DNA from: Amycolatopsis bartoniae
GTDB lineage: Bacteria > Actinomycetota > Actinomycetes > Mycobacteriales > Pseudonocardiaceae
DNA length: 64,000 nt
NCBI RefSeq assembly: GCF_014191255.1
Contig: NZ_JACHWH010000001.1
Location: 1,612,001 to 1,676,000, forward strand
Direction: 5' to 3'
Shown: one piece after another, positions 46,277 through 53,959 of the stretch
Layout of the letters: each line of letters begins with the position of its first letter
Position numbering within the stretch: position 1 is the stretch's first letter
Made by a program: the position numbers and the translations under genes
Notes under the pieces: generated by a model
Seen by the model: only the letters and a program-made list of their open reading frames with translations
Databases searched by the model: none
Told to the model about the DNA's origin: nothing

Positions 46277-46600
46277 TCAGACAGCGCGTTTCTTGAGCTT
46301 GCGACGCTCCCTTTCGGACAGTCCGCCCCAGATGCCGAAGCGTTCGTCGTGGGCCAGCGCGTACTCGAGGCACTCGCTCTTCACTTCACAGCCCTGACAG
46401 ATCCGCTTGGCTTCCCTGGTGGAGCCACCCTTTTCCGGGAAGAACGCCTCCGGGTCGGTCTGCGCGCACAGCGCGCGGTCCTGCCACTCCGGCGGCTCGG
46501 CCGGGTCGAAGATGTCGGCGAGCTCACCCAGATCCGCGTCCGGGCCCGCTCCCCACTCCACGACCTGCCCCCATTCCCTTCCGTCTGCTTCCAACCGCAC
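46277..46600 (-). CDS. whiB2: WhiB2/WhmD, iron-sulfur septation regulator
   Basis: A 107-residue WhiB-family protein. The Cys ligands are in ALCAQTDPEAFFPEKGGSTR and AKRICQGCEVKSECLEYALA, then GIWGGLSERERRKLKKRAV (the G-[V/I]-W-G-G turn and the basic tail). It is nearly identical to mycobacterial WhiB2/WhmD and Streptomyces WhiB in the core, which control septation with WhiA. GTG 46600 is selected because AGAGGAGG lies six bases upstream. The acidic N-terminal extension (about 35 residues) is longer than in mycobacteria. It is divergent from the M50 gene with a palindrome between. Confidence 0.93.
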   Translation of the reverse strand: MRLEADGREWGQVVEWGAGPDADLGELADIFDPAEPPEWQDRALCAQTDPEAFFPEKGGSTREAKRICQGCEVKSECLEYALAHDERFGIWGGLSERERRKLKKRAV

Positions 46601-46691
46601 TTCCGCCTCCTCTGCTTCCACGCACTCCCCAGGCTGGCGGTGTTGAAGCCGCACCCGACGTCCCCTTGCCGCGTCGAATGACAGCAATGTG

Positions 46692-46707
46692 ATTACACCC
46701 GTGTAAT
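46692..46707. promoter_or_regulatory. 16-bp palindrome in the whiB2/M50 divergent promoter
   Basis: ATTACACCCGTGTAAT is a perfect inverted repeat (7+7 bp with CC at the centre). It resembles a BldD box (TnACnC-W-GnGTnA) with one extra central base. BldD represses whiB in Streptomyces. Confidence 0.5.
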
Positions 46708-46747
46708 GCGGCCAGGTCAAGCCGAGTAGCGAGTTCGGGGGACCCTG

Positions 46748-47578
46748 ATGCCTGATCGCGCAAGGGGACACGCCGACGGCGACCCGGACGGATACGACAG
46801 ACTGGAAGGCGTGCAGCGATCAGCGGTCAGACCCAGTCCTGTCTTCTTCGCCATTCTCGCGCTCACCGTAGTGGGTGGCTTACTCGCCGCGTTCAGCAAC
46901 GCGGAGACCACGAGCGATCCCATGCTCGTCGCCGGTGTCTTCATCCTCGTCGTGGCGGGCTGGGCGCTTTCGCTCACACTGCACGAGTTCGGTCACGCCT
47001 TCGTGGCCTTCAAGGGCGGCGATCATTCGGTGGCGGGGAAGGGCTACCTGAACCTCGACGTCCGCCACTACACCGACCCGGTGCTCTCGCTCGTGCTTCC
47101 GTTGATCCTGCTGGCGATCGGCGGTATCCCGCTGCCCGGTGGCGCGGTGTGGATCAACCGCTGGGCGCTGCGTTCGCGCGCGGTGTCCACGTGGGTCTCG
47201 CTCGCGGGGCCGCTGAGCAACCTGGTGTTCGGCGCGTTGCTGACCCTCGCGGTCACCTACATCCCGATGCCGATCGGACTCTCGATCGGGCTGTCATACC
47301 TGGCGCTGCTGCAGGTCTTCGCGTTCGTCCTGAACATCCTGCCGGTGCCGGGGCTGGATGGCTTCGGCGCGATCGAGCCGTACCTGTCACCGCAGACGCG
47401 GGAGTTCGCCGCCAAGGTCCGTCCCTGGGCGCCGCTGGCCCTGTTCGCGCTGCTGTTCGCCGTTCCCACCGTCAGCGCCGCGTTCCAGGACCTGTCTTCG
47501 TTCATCTACGAGGCCATCGGCGGCAGCCGTTACGCCGCCGTGCTCGGGCAGGACACGTTCATGTTCTGGCGCCACTGA
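46748..47578 (+). CDS. M50 family (site-2) metalloprotease
   Basis: A 276-residue intramembrane metalloprotease of the SpoIVFB/Rv-type site-2 class. Six hydrophobic helices are predicted. The zinc motif HEFGHAF is in ALSLTLHEFGHAFVAF (near residue 80) and the third ligand is in NILPVPGLDGFGAIEP (N-x2-P-x-P-x-L-D-G). It would cleave a membrane-bound regulator; the substrate is unknown. ATG 46748 follows GGGGGA; a GTG 63 bases later is possible. It converges on the hypothetical gene at 47559 with a 20-bp overlap. Confidence 0.87.
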   Translation: MPDRARGHADGDPDGYDRLEGVQRSAVRPSPVFFAILALTVVGGLLAAFSNAETTSDPMLVAGVFILVVAGWALSLTLHEFGHAFVAFKGGDHSVAGKGYLNLDVRHYTDPVLSLVLPLILLAIGGIPLPGGAVWINRWALRSRAVSTWVSLAGPLSNLVFGALLTLAVTYIPMPIGLSIGLSYLALLQVFAFVLNILPVPGLDGFGAIEPYLSPQTREFAAKVRPWAPLALFALLFAVPTVSAAFQDLSSFIYEAIGGSRYAAVLGQDTFMFWRH

Positions 47579-48251
47579 GCCAGACGTTCGCCCGCTTCGC
47601 GACCTTCTTCAGACCCGAACGTTCGGCGAGGTAGTCGCCCGCCATGCCGACCACCGGCAGCATTCCCAGTGCCCGCTGGTAGAACCGGCCGCGCGGACGC
47701 TTCTCCAGTTCGCCGGACACGGCGAGCAGCGAGCGGCCCATGCGCCACAACGTGGTCGCGACACCCTTCGGCGTGATCTTGCGCTCGTGCTGCTCGCCGA
47801 ACTCCCCGGCGAGCTCCGCGGTCTGCGCGTCCTCGGCGCCGTCCTTGCCCGCCGCCAGCGCGGGGTCGATGTCGCGCTGGAACAACACCCACGCGACGAG
47901 CCGCACGCGCTCGCCCACGTCGTCGACTCCGTGCTCACCCGCGATCGCACACAGCAACAGGCCCTGCGCGCTGGCGCCGAGCGCGTCCTGCACCGGCAGC
48001 CGGTCGGCGAGCACGCCACCGAGCCCCGGAATCGCCGTCACCAGCGACGTGAGCCTGCCGACGCGGTTGATCCACCAGTCGATGTGCTCGTCGCGGGTCA
48101 TCCCGTCCCACGCCGGCGTGCCCGGCAGCTTCACGTTGGCCAGGCCCTCGATGCGGCCGGGACGGCACATCGCGTGGAGCACGGGCCGGGCGGCGCGGAC
48201 GAACGGGCGCAGCACCCTGACGATCTGCTTGTCGGAAATGGCTTCGGCCAC
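47559..48251 (-). CDS. Conserved hypothetical protein
   Basis: A 230-residue protein that I do not recognise. It lacks signal or clear membrane helices. Sequence landmarks are the N-terminal ISDKQIVRVLRPFVRAARPV, a central TPAWDGMTRDEHIDWWINRV with many aromatic and charged residues, and RLTSLVTAIPGLGGVLADRL and a C-terminal YQRALGMLPVVGMAGDYLAE. The Gly/Leu-rich segments look like amphipathic or shallow membrane-associated helices, as in EcsC-type proteins. It is downstream of mshB and a small membrane protein on the same strand, one base after the membrane-protein stop. Confidence 0.6.
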   Translation of the reverse strand: MAEAISDKQIVRVLRPFVRAARPVLHAMCRPGRIEGLANVKLPGTPAWDGMTRDEHIDWWINRVGRLTSLVTAIPGLGGVLADRLPVQDALGASAQGLLLCAIAGEHGVDDVGERVRLVAWVLFQRDIDPALAAGKDGAEDAQTAELAGEFGEQHERKITPKGVATTLWRMGRSLLAVSGELEKRPRGRFYQRALGMLPVVGMAGDYLAERSGLKKVAKRANVWLSGART

Positions 48252-48252
48252 G

Positions 48253-48633
48253 TCACTTCCTTCCCGGAGTGGCGAGCGAACCGCCGAGCGCGAGTGCCGC
48301 GGGCAATGCCCCGCCCGCGATCAGCAGCAGGCCGCGCCAGTCCTGGATCAGCACGAGGTCACCGCCCGGACCCGTCAGGCCGAGCACCACGATCGTCAGT
48401 ACCCACAAAGCCAGTGGCGCAAACGCCGCTCTCGGGTGGACCAGGCGCCCGGTCAGCACGACCAGCAGCGGCGTCGTGAGGATCGCGACGAGCACCGACA
48501 CCGGCAGCGGCACGGTGCCGGTGCTGCCCACGCGCAGCGGCAGGAAGAACAGCTCCAGCGTCGCCAGCAGCAGGGTGTCGAGGAGCAGCACTCCCAGCAG
48601 GGCACGCCGCACCAGCGGGCTCGCCTCGGTCAT
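48253..48633 (-). CDS. Small membrane protein downstream of mshB
   Basis: A 126-residue protein with four predicted helices (LLGVLLLDTLLLATLELFFL, SVLVAILTTPLLVVLTGRLV, PLALWVLTIVVLGLTGPGGD, GLLLIAGGALPAALALGGSL). Its place directly after mshB matches Rv1171 of M. tuberculosis as I recall. Function is unknown. The ATG overlaps the mshB stop by four bases (ATGA), so translation is coupled. Confidence 0.75.
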   Translation of the reverse strand: MTEASPLVRRALLGVLLLDTLLLATLELFFLPLRVGSTGTVPLPVSVLVAILTTPLLVVLTGRLVHPRAAFAPLALWVLTIVVLGLTGPGGDLVLIQDWRGLLLIAGGALPAALALGGSLATPGRK

Positions 48634-49379
48634 TCCAGTCCTCCGAACAGGTCCGTCTCCGCCCCTTCGCGGGGGCCGCGCACCAGCGTGAAGTACTCGG
48701 CCTCGCCGATCTGCTGCGGGACCCCGTTCGACAGCGCGAACTCCGGCGGGTCCACGGTGACCTGGGTGGCGTGCGCCCGCAGCGCGGCGATCTTCGCGTC
48801 CAGGTACGGGCGGATGTCGATGGCGGTGGTGATCTCGTTGACCGGCGCCTCGGGCGGCAGGACGGCCCCGCCACCGGCGGCGATGTGGAACACGCGCCGC
48901 GCGGAGTCCGCGATGGCCATGGTGATCTCGTGAGCGCGGATGTGGTCGGGGTGGCCGTAGCCGCCGAACGAGTTGTACGTCACGAGCACGTCCGGGCGGA
49001 CCTCGTCGACGATCACCCGCAACTGCAGGACCTGGTCGTCGAACGACCCACCGGCGAACGCGCGCGGATGCTCGGCCGCGGGCGTGCCCGCCATGCCGGA
49101 GTCACGCCAGCCGCCGATCCCGCCCAGGAAGCGGTGTTCGGTCACGCCGAGCGCTCGCAGCGCCGCGGAGAGCTCACCCGAGCGGTAGCCGCCGAGCTGG
49201 TCGGCGGCCCAGGACCCGAGGCCGGCGAGCTCCGGCGGGATGATCTCCCCCTCCTCGCCGAGGGTGCAGGTCACCAGGACCACTTCGGCACCCTCGGCCG
49301 CGTAGCGGGCCATGGTGCCACCCGTGGTGATGGTTTCGTCGTCCGGATGGGCGTGGACCAGCAGTAATCGCTTTGGCAC
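48630..49379 (-). CDS. mshB: MshB, GlcNAc-inositol deacetylase of mycothiol synthesis
   Basis: A 249-residue PIG-L-type zinc deacetylase. Zinc ligands are in LLVHAHPDDETITTGGT (His, Asp, near residues 10-14) and NSFGGYGHPDHIRAHEIT (His). It removes acetyl from GlcNAc-inositol in the mycothiol pathway. It is shorter than the ~300-residue M. tuberculosis enzyme, chiefly in internal loops; the mca paralogue is the main alternative, but the neighbouring Rv1171-like gene favours mshB. Mycothiol supports the redox buffering sensed by the SigR-RsrA pair earlier in the window. GTG 49379 is used; no strong ribosome binding site. Confidence 0.85.
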   Translation of the reverse strand: MPKRLLLVHAHPDDETITTGGTMARYAAEGAEVVLVTCTLGEEGEIIPPELAGLGSWAADQLGGYRSGELSAALRALGVTEHRFLGGIGGWRDSGMAGTPAAEHPRAFAGGSFDDQVLQLRVIVDEVRPDVLVTYNSFGGYGHPDHIRAHEITMAIADSARRVFHIAAGGGAVLPPEAPVNEITTAIDIRPYLDAKIAALRAHATQVTVDPPEFALSNGVPQQIGEAEYFTLVRGPREGAETDLFGGLE

Positions 49380-49489
49380 AGTTCCACAATATTTACGGTC
49401 TGCCAACCATCGTCGCGGGATCCTCGGATATCCTCGCGCGAAGTTGCGCTGAACAGCGGTGAACGTTTTCCCCCACGAAGGGCCACTTG

Positions 49490-51244
49490 GTGAGCACTGA
49501 AGCGACGACGGCGAGGCTGGCCGCCTCGGGTTCCGTCCTGTCCATCGCGGACCTGAAGATCTCCTTCGCGACCGACGACGGCGTGGTCGAGGCGGTCAAG
49601 GGCATCGGCTTCGACGTCAAGCCCGGCGAGATCGTCGCCGTCGTCGGCGAGTCCGGTTCCGGCAAGTCCGTGACCTCCATGTCGGTGCTCGGCCTGCTGC
49701 CCAGGACCAGCAAGATCTCCGGTGACCTGCGCCTCGACGACCGCGAGCTGGTCGGCCTCAAGGACAAGGACATGCGCCGGGTCCGCGGCAACGACATCGC
49801 GATGATCTTCCAGGAGCCGATGAGCGCCCTGAACCCCGTGTACACGGTGGGCTGGCAGATCCGCGAGGCGCTGCGCGCGCACCAGGACATCTCACGCGAG
49901 GCCGCCGACAAGCGGGCCCTCGAACTGCTCGACATGGTGGGCATCCCCAACCCGGTCGAGCGGTTCAAGCAGTACCCGCACCAGCTCTCCGGTGGTCTGC
50001 GGCAGCGCGTGGTGATCGCCATGGCCATCGCGTGCGACCCGAAGGTGATCATCGCCGACGAGCCCACCACGGCGCTCGACGTCACCGTGCAGGCGGAGAT
50101 CCTCGGCCTGCTGCGCAAGCTGCGGGACACCCTGAACACCGCGATCGTGCTGATCACCCACGACATGGGCGTGGTCGCCGACCTCGCCGACCGGGTCGTG
50201 GTGATGTACCAGGGCGAGATCGTCGAGCAGGCGCCCGTGCACGAGCTGTTCGCCTCGCCGCGGGAGGACTACACCAAGCGCCTGCTGGCGGCCGTCCCGG
50301 TGCTCGGCCAGCGTCCCGAGGGCCGTCGACTGCTGGACGAGGTGCAGGACGTCCCGGCGGAGGACATCCGGCTCAGCGACGCCGAGCTGGAGTCCCACAT
50401 CCGGACGGACGCGCCCGCGCTGGAGATCAAGGACCTGGTGCTGGAGTACCCTGGCAAGCGCCGCCAGGCCAAGAACCGCGCCGTGGACGGGGTTTCGCTG
50501 CACATCGACAAGGGCGAGATCCTGGGCCTGGTGGGCGAGTCCGGTTCGGGCAAGTCCACTGTGGGCCGTTGCGCGATCCGCCTGCTGAAGCCCACGGAGG
50601 GCACCGTCTCCGTGGCGGGGCGTGACATCACCAACCTGTCCACGAAGGAGCTGCGGCCGCTGCGCCGGTACTTCTCCATCGTGTTCCAGGACCCGGCGTC
50701 CACACTGGACCCGAAGATGACCATCGGCGAGTCGATCGCCGAGCCGATGGTGCTGCACAAGATGTTCCAGGGCAAGGAACTCAACGACCGCGTGGTGTCC
50801 CTGTTGGACAGCGTCGAGCTGTCGGGGCAGTATCGCAACCGGTACCCGCACGAGCTGTCGGGCGGGCAGCGCCAGCGCGTGTCCATCGCCCGCGCCCTGG
50901 CACTGGACCCGCATCTGCTGATCGCGGACGAGCCCACCTCGGCGCTCGACGTCTCGGTGCAGGCTCGCGTGCTGGACCTGTTCCTGAACCTGCAGCAGTC
51001 CCTCGGGTTCGCCTGCCTGTTCATCAGCCACGACCTCGCCGTGGTCGACCTGCTGGCCGACCGGGTGGCCGTGATGCAGCGCGGAAAGCTCGTCGAGGTC
51101 GGCGAGCGTGACCAGGTGCTGCACAACCCGCAGCAGGAGTACACGAGGCGCCTGCTGTCGGCGGCGCCGGTGGCGGACCCGGTGCTCCAGGCCGAGCGCC
51201 GGGCAGCGTGGGAGGCCGGGAAGCTCGCTCCAGTGGCGGACTGA
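49490..51244 (+). CDS. Dipeptide/oligopeptide ABC transporter, fused DppD-DppF ATPase
   Basis: A 584-residue protein with two ABC ATPase domains in one chain. Domain 1: Walker A GESGSGKS (near residue 53), signature LSGGLRQRVVIAMAIA, Walker B IIADEPTTALDVT, H-loop LITHDMGVVADLAD. Domain 2: Walker A GESGSGKST (near residue 350), signature LSGGQRQRVSIARALA, Walker B LIADEPTSALDVS, H-loop ISHDLAVVDLLADR. The C-terminal parts of each domain are oligopeptide-type. It should energise the DppBC permease whose genes lie on the other strand at 51845-53792. GTG 49490 follows GAAGG; a TTG three bases earlier is possible. Confidence 0.93.
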   Translation: MSTEATTARLAASGSVLSIADLKISFATDDGVVEAVKGIGFDVKPGEIVAVVGESGSGKSVTSMSVLGLLPRTSKISGDLRLDDRELVGLKDKDMRRVRGNDIAMIFQEPMSALNPVYTVGWQIREALRAHQDISREAADKRALELLDMVGIPNPVERFKQYPHQLSGGLRQRVVIAMAIACDPKVIIADEPTTALDVTVQAEILGLLRKLRDTLNTAIVLITHDMGVVADLADRVVVMYQGEIVEQAPVHELFASPREDYTKRLLAAVPVLGQRPEGRRLLDEVQDVPAEDIRLSDAELESHIRTDAPALEIKDLVLEYPGKRRQAKNRAVDGVSLHIDKGEILGLVGESGSGKSTVGRCAIRLLKPTEGTVSVAGRDITNLSTKELRPLRRYFSIVFQDPASTLDPKMTIGESIAEPMVLHKMFQGKELNDRVVSLLDSVELSGQYRNRYPHELSGGQRQRVSIARALALDPHLLIADEPTSALDVSVQARVLDLFLNLQQSLGFACLFISHDLAVVDLLADRVAVMQRGKLVEVGERDQVLHNPQQEYTRRLLSAAPVADPVLQAERRAAWEAGKLAPVAD

Positions 51245-51255
51245 AGGTTGTCGGT

Positions 51256-51289
51256 GAAAGCCCCTTCCGCGTCAGCGGGAGGGGCTTTC
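51256..51289 (+). terminator. Terminator after the fused ATPase gene
   Basis: A 15-bp stem (51256-51270 with 51275-51289, one wobble) with a 4-base loop, ending in CTTTCG. It is 12 bases after the stop. Confidence 0.85.
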
Positions 51290-51303
51290 GCATGGGGAGC
51301 CCA

Positions 51304-51458
51304 GAGTTGGGTGGTCATCCCGTCGCCTGATTCAGGACCATCACTTTGGCTCAGGGCCGCAACATCCGCTGTCCACCGGCAGCCGAGCTACCCAACCTTG
51401 CGGCACTGAGCCAAAGTGATATGCACAAACCGCAGGCGACGGGATGACCACTCAACTC
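51304..51458. repeat. 155-bp imperfect palindrome (element 1)
   Basis: Outer arms 51304-51329 and 51433-51458 match at 25 of 26 positions, and inner arms 51340-51362 and 51398-51420 at 22 of 23, with 10-12 unmatched bases between and a 35-base loop. Examples of paired segments are ATCACTTTGGCTCAG with CTGAGCCAAAGTGAT and CATCCCGTCGCCTG with CAGGCGACGGGATG. No gene is present in 51290-51790. Confidence 0.85.
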
Positions 51459-51622
51459 GACCACCCACCCAAAGGTGAGATCCCTTTGGGTCCCATCATC
51501 CTGGAGCCTGCCCGCCGGCGAGGCATTCTTTTTCTCTCTGGACCCAGCGTGGTCGCCCGCTGTGGGCCGGGCGTGGCCGCCCTCCAATGCCCGGCCACCC
51601 CCGCCCCTTCCCCTTGATGGTT

Positions 51623-51707
51623 TAACGGTTGGCTCACCGCGTCAAGGGCGCCTTCGGCGTCGCTTCGCGATCGCTGCGCGACCCTTGACCCGGCGAGTCA
51701 ACCGTTA
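51623..51707. repeat. 85-bp imperfect palindrome (element 2)
   Basis: Arms 51623-51648 and 51682-51707 match at 23 of 26 positions and begin and end with TAACGGTTG and CAACCGTTA. The 33-base loop itself holds small stems (CGCCTTCGGCG, TCGCTTCGCGA). Between element 1 and this one (51459-51622) are further stems: TGGGTCC (51488) with GGACCCA (51540), and a CCGGGC/GCCCGG stem near 51564-51601. Confidence 0.8.
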
Positions 51708-51790
51708 ATGAGGCTGGGGATCGGGGACGGGGGAGGCCTGGGCGTGTGCCGGGCGGCTTTCGTCGGCGGGTTGCTGTTGTGTGTCTGGGC

Positions 51791-51837
51791 AAAAGGAAAA
51801 GGGCCCTGTCCCGTTCGGGAAGGGCCCTTTTCCTTTT
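51791..51837. terminator. Terminator at the end of the dpp minus-strand genes
   Basis: A 17-bp perfect stem (51791-51807 with 51821-51837) extended by an inner TCCCG/CGGGA pair and a 2-base loop, flanked by A/T runs on both sides. It follows dppC (minus strand) closely and can stop transcription in both directions. Confidence 0.9.
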
Positions 51838-51844
51838 TGCTTTC

Positions 51845-52774
51845 CTATGCCTTCATCCTTCGTTGCCTTGGGTCGAAGGCGTCTCGCAGACCGTCGCCGA
51901 TGAAGTTGATCGACAGCGAGATCAGCACCAGCACCACGAACGGGCCGAAGAACAGCCACGGGCGGGTCTGCACCTGCGCGTAGTTCTCCAGGATGATCCG
52001 GCCGAGTGAGGTGTCCGGCGGTTGCACGCCCAGGCCGATGAAGCTCAGTGCGGCCTCCACCAGCACCGCCTGTGCCACGGCCAGCGTCGCGTTCACCGTG
52101 ATGCTGCCGATCATGTTCGGGACCAGGTGACGGAAGATGATGCGGCCCGTGCCCGCGCCCGCTGCCCTTGCCGCTTCGACGAACTCCCGCTGCGAGAGTG
52201 CCATCGCCTCGGCGCGGGTGATGCGCGCGATCGGCATCCACGCGAACAGTGCCAGCACGATCGCGACCACGAACCAGCTGCCGTGCCCGAAGACCTTCGC
52301 CATGATGGCCGCCGCCGCGATCTGGGGGACGATCAGGAACAGGTCGGTCAGGCGGGACAGTGCCGAGTCCGTGAAACCTCGCAAATAGCCTGCTAGCGAG
52401 CCGAACACCACGCCGATCAGGGTGGCCAGCACCGACACCACCACGGCGATCAGCAGCGAGAACTGGGTACCGCGCAGGACCTGCGACACCATGTCCTTGC
52501 CGACCTGTGTGGTGCCCAGCGGGAAGTCCCCGCTCGGCTTCGCGAACGACGGGAAGCTCGCGTCCTCGTAGGCGTGCGGCCAGAAGATCGGCATGATCAC
52601 CGCGATCAGCACGATGATCAGCAGCACCACCGTGGAGATCATGGCGAGCTTGTGCCGCAGGAACTTCCGCAGCACCAGTTTGCCCTGGCTCGCGGGTTCC
52701 GGAAGTGCCTCGGGGGGCAGGGTGCCTTCGCGCTGGGCGGTCGAGGCCGCCTCGCCGGCAACCAGGGAGTTCAT
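51845..52774 (-). CDS. dppC: ABC transporter permease, DppC/OppC type
   Basis: A 309-residue inner-membrane permease. An N-terminal cytoplasmic segment (~35 residues) precedes TM1 (AMISTVVLLIIVLIAVIMPI). The binding-protein-dependent transport signature is VEAARAAGAGTGRIIFRHLV (EAA motif) and the periplasmic-side FPLGTTQVGKDMVSQVLRGT is OppC-like. Six helices are predicted. ATG 52774 starts one base after the dppB stop region; a TTG at 52783 is an alternative that would overlap it. It partners DppB and the fused ATPase. Confidence 0.9.
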   Translation of the reverse strand: MNSLVAGEAASTAQREGTLPPEALPEPASQGKLVLRKFLRHKLAMISTVVLLIIVLIAVIMPIFWPHAYEDASFPSFAKPSGDFPLGTTQVGKDMVSQVLRGTQFSLLIAVVVSVLATLIGVVFGSLAGYLRGFTDSALSRLTDLFLIVPQIAAAAIMAKVFGHGSWFVVAIVLALFAWMPIARITRAEAMALSQREFVEAARAAGAGTGRIIFRHLVPNMIGSITVNATLAVAQAVLVEAALSFIGLGVQPPDTSLGRIILENYAQVQTRPWLFFGPFVVLVLISLSINFIGDGLRDAFDPRQRRMKA

Positions 52775-52775
52775 G

Positions 52776-53792
52776 TCAGCCAACGCGAATCCTCGGGTCC
52801 ATGATGCCGTACAACAGGTCCGCGATGAGGTTGGCCAGCACCACCATGACGGCGACGACGACCAGCCAGCCCATCAGCACGGCGGGATCGTTGTGGTTGA
52901 CGGCATCGACGAGCAGGGTGCCCATCCCGTGCCAGTTGAACACGGTCTCGGTGATGATCGCACCAGTGAGAACCTGGCCGAAGTTCACCGAGAACAGGGT
53001 GGCGACCGGGATCAGCGCGTTGCGGAACGCGTGCCGGAACACGACGCGGGAACCCGAGAGGCCCTTCGCCCGCGCGGTGCGCACGTAGTCCATGTTCAGC
53101 GTCTCCAGCATCGAAGCGCGCTGGAACCGGCTGTACGCGGCGAAGCTGATCGCCATGATCGACAGGGTGGGCAGCAGGTACGCACCCGAGTACTTCGCGA
53201 GGAAGTCCCCGAACCCGGTCGAGTTCAGGTTCTCCGGGCTCGTCGTTCTCAGCCACGGGTTGCCCAGCCAGTCGCTCAGGCCGACGTCGTGGATCCAGAT
53301 GTTGAGCTGGATCGCGTAGGTCTTCAGGACCACCGCGACGCAGAAGATCGGCATGGAGAAGAGGAAGAAGGCCAGCGTGGTGGCGAAGTAGTCGACGATC
53401 GAGTACTGCTTGACCGCGGCCAGCACGCCGACCGCGACACCGACCACCAGCGCGAGGACCTCGGCACCGACCACGAGCTTGATCGTGACGTCGAAGGCGC
53501 CCATGACCTTCGGGAAGACCGGCGCCATGGCGTTGCCCTGCGCGACCGAGACGCCCCAGTCACCGGTCAGGAAGTGCCCGAGCCAGTGGAAGTAGCGGGC
53601 GACGATCGGCTGGTCCAGACCGAGCTGGCGCGCCGTCTCCGCGATGGCTTCCGGGTTGATGTTCGGGCGGCCGCGGAGCTCCGCGAGCGGGTCACCGACC
53701 GAGGCGACCATCACGAACACGAGAAAGGTCCCGACAAGCAGTACCGGGATCGAGATCGCCAGCCGGCGAAGGATGTAGATAACCAGGTTCAA
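52776..53792 (-). CDS. dppB: ABC transporter permease, DppB/OppB type
   Basis: A 338-residue permease with six predicted helices. TM1 is AISIPVLLVGTFLVFVMVAS, and GDWGVSV (around residue 77) and the EAA motif MDYVRTARAKGLSGSRVVFR (near residue 233) are characteristic of OppB. TTG 53792 has TGAGGAG nine bases upstream. It follows dppA on the minus strand with a 167-bp gap that contains a hairpin, so permease levels may be reduced relative to the binding protein. Confidence 0.9.
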   Translation of the reverse strand: MNLVIYILRRLAISIPVLLVGTFLVFVMVASVGDPLAELRGRPNINPEAIAETARQLGLDQPIVARYFHWLGHFLTGDWGVSVAQGNAMAPVFPKVMGAFDVTIKLVVGAEVLALVVGVAVGVLAAVKQYSIVDYFATTLAFFLFSMPIFCVAVVLKTYAIQLNIWIHDVGLSDWLGNPWLRTTSPENLNSTGFGDFLAKYSGAYLLPTLSIMAISFAAYSRFQRASMLETLNMDYVRTARAKGLSGSRVVFRHAFRNALIPVATLFSVNFGQVLTGAIITETVFNWHGMGTLLVDAVNHNDPAVLMGWLVVVAVMVVLANLIADLLYGIMDPRIRVG

Positions 53793-53899
53793 CGAGAACG
53801 CTCCTCATCAGGGCCTGGCCGGAAGTATGCAGCCGAACCCGGTATCCACCGTACGGGGGGTCGCCCACGGTCTGACACCTACTTCCGAAGGAAGCCCGA

Positions 53900-53922
53900 G
53901 GGCCCGGCTCATGACCGGGCCC
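53900..53922 (-). terminator. Hairpin between dppA and dppB
   Basis: GGGCCCGG (53900-53907) and CCGGGCCC (53915-53922) form an 8-bp stem with a 7-base loop and no T-run. It lies 37 bases after the dppA stop and may act as a partial terminator or mRNA stabiliser. Confidence 0.55.
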
Positions 53923-53959
53923 CCGAACTCCCTACCCAGGTGATCAAATGGTGCGAAGG

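Noticed and set aside
51351-51587. A 78-residue minus-strand frame inside the palindromic spacer
   Set aside because: It runs through both arms of the palindrome, lacks a ribosome binding site and has no similarity to known families; pairing constraints explain the sequence better.
51304-51707. Insertion sequence
   Set aside because: Inverted repeats are present but no transposase is encoded between or next to them. A non-autonomous element remains possible and is listed as a finding.
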